Shown here: positions 60,666 to 64,000 of the stretch, one piece after another
How the letters are laid out: each line of letters starts with the position of its first letter
How positions within the stretch are numbered: position 1 is the first letter of the stretch
Assembly (NCBI RefSeq): GCF_902859945.1
Contig: NZ_CADIKL010000036.1
Coordinates: forward strand, 1 to 64,000
DNA: 64,000 nucleotides
From: Paraburkholderia caffeinitolerans
GTDB taxonomy: Bacteria > Pseudomonadota > Gammaproteobacteria > Burkholderiales > Burkholderiaceae
Reading direction: 5' to 3'
Notes under the pieces: model-generated
Database searches by the model: none
What the model was told of the DNA's origin: nothing
Seen by the model: only the letters and a program-made list of their open reading frames with translations
Program-made: the position numbers and the translations under genes

Positions 60666-62679
60666 CGGGCCGCGTCTCCTTTAGTGCTGATAGGTCCTCC
60701 GATATTTCCGCTGCGCGCGCTTCCAGGGCGATCTGGCCGAAGCGCGCATCGATGATGTCTAGCAGTGCGCTCACGCGGGAGTCCGCTGCGTTGTCGTTGG
60801 CGGGGGCAGTGCGCGCATTGACCTCTTCGCCGTCATCGATCCGCTGCGCGAGCGCGCGCAGCCGTGCATCGGCCGCCGCGCCCGCGCGACCGGCTGTGAG
60901 AACGAGCGGCCCTTCCGCCGCGCCGAGCTCCGCAAGCGCGCGCCGTCGGCTCGCGATCCACGCGGGCGCGGGACGCACCCACGACGGCTCGTAGTGGATC
61001 ACGCCGAGGTTCTGGCGCAGCTCGCCGTACTGCGCGAGTGCTCCGGCAGCTAGCGCGCGGCGCGTGGCGGCATCGGCGGCGTGCGCGATCCGCGTCCACT
61101 GCGCGACAAGCGCCTTGAGCGCAGTGTCGATCTGGCTCGCGATGCTGACTGGCCAGACCCGCGTGAAGATCAGGTAGACCACCACATTGCCGATCAGAAT
61201 GCCGATCGCGCGGTCGCGCGCGAGCGTCAGGTCGAACCCGGGCGCAGGGCCCTGGATCACGCACAGGAAGAACGCGAACGCGATCTGCATGCCCGCGTAC
61301 GCGATCCGTGGCGAGCCCATTGCCACCCACGCGGACAGCCACGCGCCCACGAACACCAGCGCCAGGAGCTCCGTGGCCGATGCCAGCGTGGGCATCACGA
61401 AGACGATGATCGCCGTGCCGAGCACAGCGCCAATGAGGCAGCCGGCGATCCGCAAGGTGAGCTTCTCGATGGTCTCAGCCGTGGTGCCGAGCGACACCAT
61501 ATAGCAGGTGATGAAGCACGTATGAATGCCCGACCAGTCGAGCTGCTGATACAGCAGGTAGCAGAACATCGCTGCCGCCGTGGTCTTGAGCGCGTAACGG
61601 ACGTGGTCGGGATTGGTGAGCGCGTCCTCGTCGAAGAAGCCGCCGCGCGCGGGCGCGTGTTCGGCTGGCGCTGGAGCACTTTTCGCCGCTTCGGCCTCTG
61701 GGGCCGGCTCCGCAAAGTGCTCCAGCGCCGCGCGCAAGTCAGTGAGCACAAGCGCGGCAAGCGGCGCGTTCGAGGCCGTCTCGGGCAAGTCCACCGCGAC
61801 GTCCACGGGATAGCCGCCCGCGTCGAGCATCGCGGCCATCTGCTCCATCGTTTGCGCGAGCTTTGCAGCGCACGCGTCGGGCAGCCGTGCGCCGGGTTCG
61901 CTCGCGGCGAGATCGGTCGCGATCAGGATGGCGGTGGTCGACGCGCTCGCCTGGCGCAGCGCCGCGAAGTCGTCTTGCGTGGAGGTGCCTTCGACCTTGG
62001 AAAGCTTGAGCCACGTATTGATCTCATGATCGCCCTCGCGCAGGCACGCTTCGAAGGCCGCGCGCTCGGCGTCGGTCGCCGTGCCGTTCAGGCGGCGCGC
62101 GGCGAGCCTCATGCGCCGCGCGAGACTCTTGCCCGCGAGCCGGCGCGGCGACGGCGCGAACACCAGGTTCACGAGAATCGCCGCGCCAACCGGAATCGCC
62201 ACCATCAGCCATGCGTACAGCAGACCGCGCGTGGCCGCTTCGCCGACGGGCGCGAGGCCCAGCTCGTCGAGCCCGAAGCCCACGACCATGGCCACGATCG
62301 CGCCCACCGGCTTCAGCTTGCTCGCCGATGTCATGAACAGCAGTCCGAACGAAAGCAGCGCCATGCTCGCGATGCGCAACGCGGGCTCGTTGATGCAGAG
62401 GATCGCGAAGATCATCACGATGCCGACGATCGTGGTCACGAGCACCAACAGTGCGATCGGCAGGATGATGCTCGTCACGCGGTCGGGCTTGTTCAGGAAG
62501 AACACGACGTAGGCCGAGATCGCGGCTTCGGGCGTGCCATAGGCGCTTGTGACCAGCACGGTCAGCGCGCAGATCAGCGCGATTCTCGTGACGATGGCGG
62601 TGCGCCCCGGAAACGGTGCGAGCAGCTTCACGATCTCCCGTGGGCCGGGCGCGCTCACATCACCGGCAAGACTGGCCAT
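60652..62679 (-). CDS. mdtO: FUSC-family inner-membrane efflux protein (MdtO/AaeB-like)
   Basis: 675 residues from MASLAGDVSAPGPREIV (the ATG at 62712 would overlap the previous gene more). Two six-helix halves: N-terminal TRIALICALTVLVTSAYGTPEAAISAYVVFFLNKPDRVTS and a second block from HVRYALKTTAAAMFCYLLYQQLDWSGIHTCFITCYMV, separated by a cytoplasmic domain. The C-terminal 150 residues are soluble. FUSC proteins export aromatic or drug-like acids with an MFP and an outer-membrane channel. Overlaps mdtN by 20 bp and mdtP by 14 bp, so expression is tightly coupled. Confidence 0.9.
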   Translation of the reverse strand: MASLAGDVSAPGPREIVKLLAPFPGRTAIVTRIALICALTVLVTSAYGTPEAAISAYVVFFLNKPDRVTSIILPIALLVLVTTIVGIVMIFAILCINEPALRIASMALLSFGLLFMTSASKLKPVGAIVAMVVGFGLDELGLAPVGEAATRGLLYAWLMVAIPVGAAILVNLVFAPSPRRLAGKSLARRMRLAARRLNGTATDAERAAFEACLREGDHEINTWLKLSKVEGTSTQDDFAALRQASASTTAILIATDLAASEPGARLPDACAAKLAQTMEQMAAMLDAGGYPVDVAVDLPETASNAPLAALVLTDLRAALEHFAEPAPEAEAAKSAPAPAEHAPARGGFFDEDALTNPDHVRYALKTTAAAMFCYLLYQQLDWSGIHTCFITCYMVSLGTTAETIEKLTLRIAGCLIGAVLGTAIIVFVMPTLASATELLALVFVGAWLSAWVAMGSPRIAYAGMQIAFAFFLCVIQGPAPGFDLTLARDRAIGILIGNVVVYLIFTRVWPVSIASQIDTALKALVAQWTRIAHAADAATRRALAAGALAQYGELRQNLGVIHYEPSWVRPAPAWIASRRRALAELGAAEGPLVLTAGRAGAAADARLRALAQRIDDGEEVNARTAPANDNAADSRVSALLDIIDARFGQIALEARAAEISEDLSALKETRPDARP

Positions 62680-63712
62680 GCCGTACCTCGACAATCGCGC
62701 TCGCACCCACACGCACCAGTTTCGCGGCCGGTGCGTCGATTCGCACCCGCACCGGAAAGCGCTGCGAGACCCGCACCCAGTTCACCGAGCGCTGCACGAA
62801 GGGCAGGCTGCGCGGCAGGTTCAGGCGGTCGACGTCCGCGACGCCCGCGCCGATGCCCACGACCTTGCCGCGCATCGGCTGGGCGCGGTCGATCATCGAG
62901 TACACAGTCGCGCAGTCGCCCACCTCGATAGAGCCGAGCGAGGTCTCGCGGAAATTCGCCACGGCGAACCATTCGCCCGAGTGGATCAGCGTGAAGATGG
63001 ACTGGCTCGGTATGACCGTCTCGCCCGCGAGCACCGAAAGGCCCGTCACGTAGCCGTCGAACGGCGCGCGCACGACAGTGTCGTCGAGCGCGCGCTGTGC
63101 GATCGCCAGCGCGGCTTCGCTCGCGTGCAGCGTGGCGATGGCGCCGGCGTCGTCGCCGATTGTTTTCGCGCTCGCGTGCTGCTGCTCCTTCGCCTGCGCC
63201 AGCGACACGCTTGCATCGCGCTGCGCGACCACGGCCTGGTCGAAACTCTGCGCCGATACGTAGCCCTGCGCCGCAAGCGGCCGCAGCCGCTCGACGCTGC
63301 GCGTGGCGAGGTCGTAATTGTGCGTGGCGCGTTGGGTCTGGTCGGCGGCGACCACCGCGGTCGAAGTCTCGCCGATCACAGTGCGGCGGCGCGTTGCCAG
63401 CGCCGCGCGGGCCAGTTCGACATTGGCTTGCGCCTGCGCGACCGCGAGCCGGTAGGGCAGCGGATCGATTTCGAACAGCACCTCGCCCTTCTTGACCTGC
63501 TCGTTCTCCTCGACGGCCACGCGCACGATGCGTCCGCCAACGGGCGAGGCAACGTGGACGATGTCGGCGTCGATGCTCGCGTCGTCGCTCGATGGAAAGC
63601 GCGACGAGCGATCGTACGCGTACCACAACGCAGCTGCGCCGAGCAGGACGATCGCGACGGCGATCGCGCGGCCCTTCCATGCAGGCTTGGGATTGATGCC
63701 GGCTAGTTTCAT
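62660..63712 (-). CDS. mdtN: HlyD/EmrA-type membrane fusion protein (MdtN-like)
   Basis: 350 residues from the ATG with GGAGG ahead. One N-terminal transmembrane anchor (AIAVAIVLLGAAALWYAYD), then a biotinyl-like half (DADIVHVASPVGGRIVRVAVEENEQVKKGEVLFEIDPLPYRLAVAQAQA), a coiled-coil hairpin, and VRAPFDGYVTGLSVLAGETVIPSQSIFTLI. It links the FUSC protein to the outer-membrane channel. A longer frame from 63832 was rejected because it crosses a non-coding repeat. Confidence 0.9.
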   Translation of the reverse strand: MKLAGINPKPAWKGRAIAVAIVLLGAAALWYAYDRSSRFPSSDDASIDADIVHVASPVGGRIVRVAVEENEQVKKGEVLFEIDPLPYRLAVAQAQANVELARAALATRRRTVIGETSTAVVAADQTQRATHNYDLATRSVERLRPLAAQGYVSAQSFDQAVVAQRDASVSLAQAKEQQHASAKTIGDDAGAIATLHASEAALAIAQRALDDTVVRAPFDGYVTGLSVLAGETVIPSQSIFTLIHSGEWFAVANFRETSLGSIEVGDCATVYSMIDRAQPMRGKVVGIGAGVADVDRLNLPRSLPFVQRSVNWVRVSQRFPVRVRIDAPAAKLVRVGASAIVEVRHGQSCR

Positions 63713-63791
63713 CTCAGCCTCCGCCGGGCCGCCCCAAGGAGGCTGAGCGCCCCCTCGGGGGGCAGTGAGCGAAGCGAACGTGGGGGTCGTT
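63713..63791. repeat. Burkholderiales-type intergenic GC-rich repeat inside the efflux operon
   Basis: About 80 bp between ytcA and mdtN, containing CAAGGAGGCTGAGCGCCCC, a G/C hairpin CGCCCCC-TC-GGGGGG and GCAGTGAGCGAAGCGAACG. From general knowledge this resembles a dispersed intergenic element common in Burkholderiaceae genomes. It may form RNA structure in the operon transcript. Confidence 0.6.
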
Positions 63792-64000
63792 TCATATTTG
63801 CCCTGTTCCCCAAAGCCAGACAAACACCGCAACGACGCAGCCGATCCCGGTGCACACAGAAAGCTGGTATGGCACCTTGCGCACCCAGCCCGTTGCGATG
63901 AAGACGCGGTGAGCGACCAGCGCGCCCACGACGCCGGTCACGGCGCTCAACAGCCAGAATGGAAAGTACGCGCCGAACAGCGTGTACGACGGTGCGCCCC
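63792..64000 (-). CDS. YtcA-like small membrane protein (partial, start beyond the window)
   Basis: 69 C-terminal codons: GAPSYTLFGAYFPFWLLSAVTGVVGALVAHRVFI, then LSVCTGIGCVVAVFVWLWGTGQI before TGA. Two transmembrane helices and the FGAYFPxWLL motif identify the YtcA family, which precedes mdtN in E. coli-type operons. Its N-terminus, often a lipobox, is off the edge. Probably an accessory inner-membrane part of the MdtNOP exporter. Confidence 0.75.
   Translation of the reverse strand, partial: GAPSYTLFGAYFPFWLLSAVTGVVGALVAHRVFIATGWVRKVPYQLSVCTGIGCVVAVFVWLWGTGQI

Noticed and set aside
1..64000. Insertion sequences, integrases, tRNA or rRNA genes
   Set aside because: No transposase or integrase motifs, terminal inverted repeats with target duplications, or cloverleaf-like segments were noticed on either strand.

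Overview
The window reads as a high-GC betaproteobacterial replicon of the Burkholderia / Paraburkholderia / Caballeronia type. The signs are dense GC-rich coding, polyhydroxyalkanoate (PHA) genes, many LysR regulators, an MdtNOP-like efflux operon, and a Burkholderiales-type intergenic repeat near the right end. The central landmark is a complete plasmid-type replication and partition region (about 42.5-48.5 kb). It contains an array of 17-bp palindromes (candidate parS sites), parB and parA overlapping by 4 bp, an iteron array and a Rep_3-type initiator. This makes the window the origin region of a secondary chromosome, chromid or megaplasmid rather than of the main chromosome. The species call is inference.

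Left arm, 0-16.6 kb: the 5' end of a thiolase gene, a phasin, an AraC regulator, a tetraheme cytochrome c joining a c4-like half to a thiosulfate-dehydrogenase-like half, and a peptidoglycan hydrolase / lipase pair. Next comes a scar of ferulate catabolism, with remnants of feruloyl-CoA synthase, vanillin dehydrogenase and a tannase/feruloyl esterase. A phosphodiesterase, DNA polymerase II, a LysR regulator, a membrane protein, a diguanylate cyclase and an NlpD-like lipoprotein follow.

16.6-41.4 kb: mostly housekeeping and accessory genes (flavodoxin, DUF1697, DUF2278, CutC, cysteine desulfurase, glycosyltransferase, PRC-barrel protein). A LysR-controlled acyl-CoA cluster (hydratase, acyl-CoA dehydrogenase, class III CoA-transferase) ends in a truncated MFS gene. 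An ECF sigma factor / NrsF-like pair, a GNAT enzyme, a HiPIP, a TDT-family transporter and the acetate operon satP-acs follow. After these come an alpha/beta hydrolase, a VOC protein, LysR, GFA and MOSC proteins, a ZapE-like ATPase and a flavin-reductase-like protein.

41.4-48.5 kb: about 1 kb without recognisable genes, then the partition palindromes embedded in diverged direct repeats, then parB and parA (leftward). A 1.3-kb origin region carries iterons in both orientations and is followed by rep (rightward).

Right arm, 48.5-64 kb: a SET-domain protein methyltransferase, a PPOX-type protein, an enoyl-CoA hydratase, a DUF202 protein, a BASS transporter, a sulfatase with its formylglycine-generating enzyme, a divergent NRAMP-type transporter, isocitrate lyase, and a YtcA-MdtN-MdtO-MdtP type efflux operon cut by the window edge. 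SatP, Acs, isocitrate lyase and the PHA genes together suggest that acetate / acetyl-CoA assimilation is an important function of this replicon.

The most unusual observations are: (1) eight partition-type palindromes whose odd central base strictly alternates G/C along the array; (2) iteron clusters in opposite orientations, one overlapping the likely rep promoter; (3) a deletion scar that beheads two divergent ferulate-catabolism units at one point; and (4) a eukaryote-like SET methyltransferase directly beside the replication initiator. No IS element, tRNA, rRNA or CRISPR array was found.
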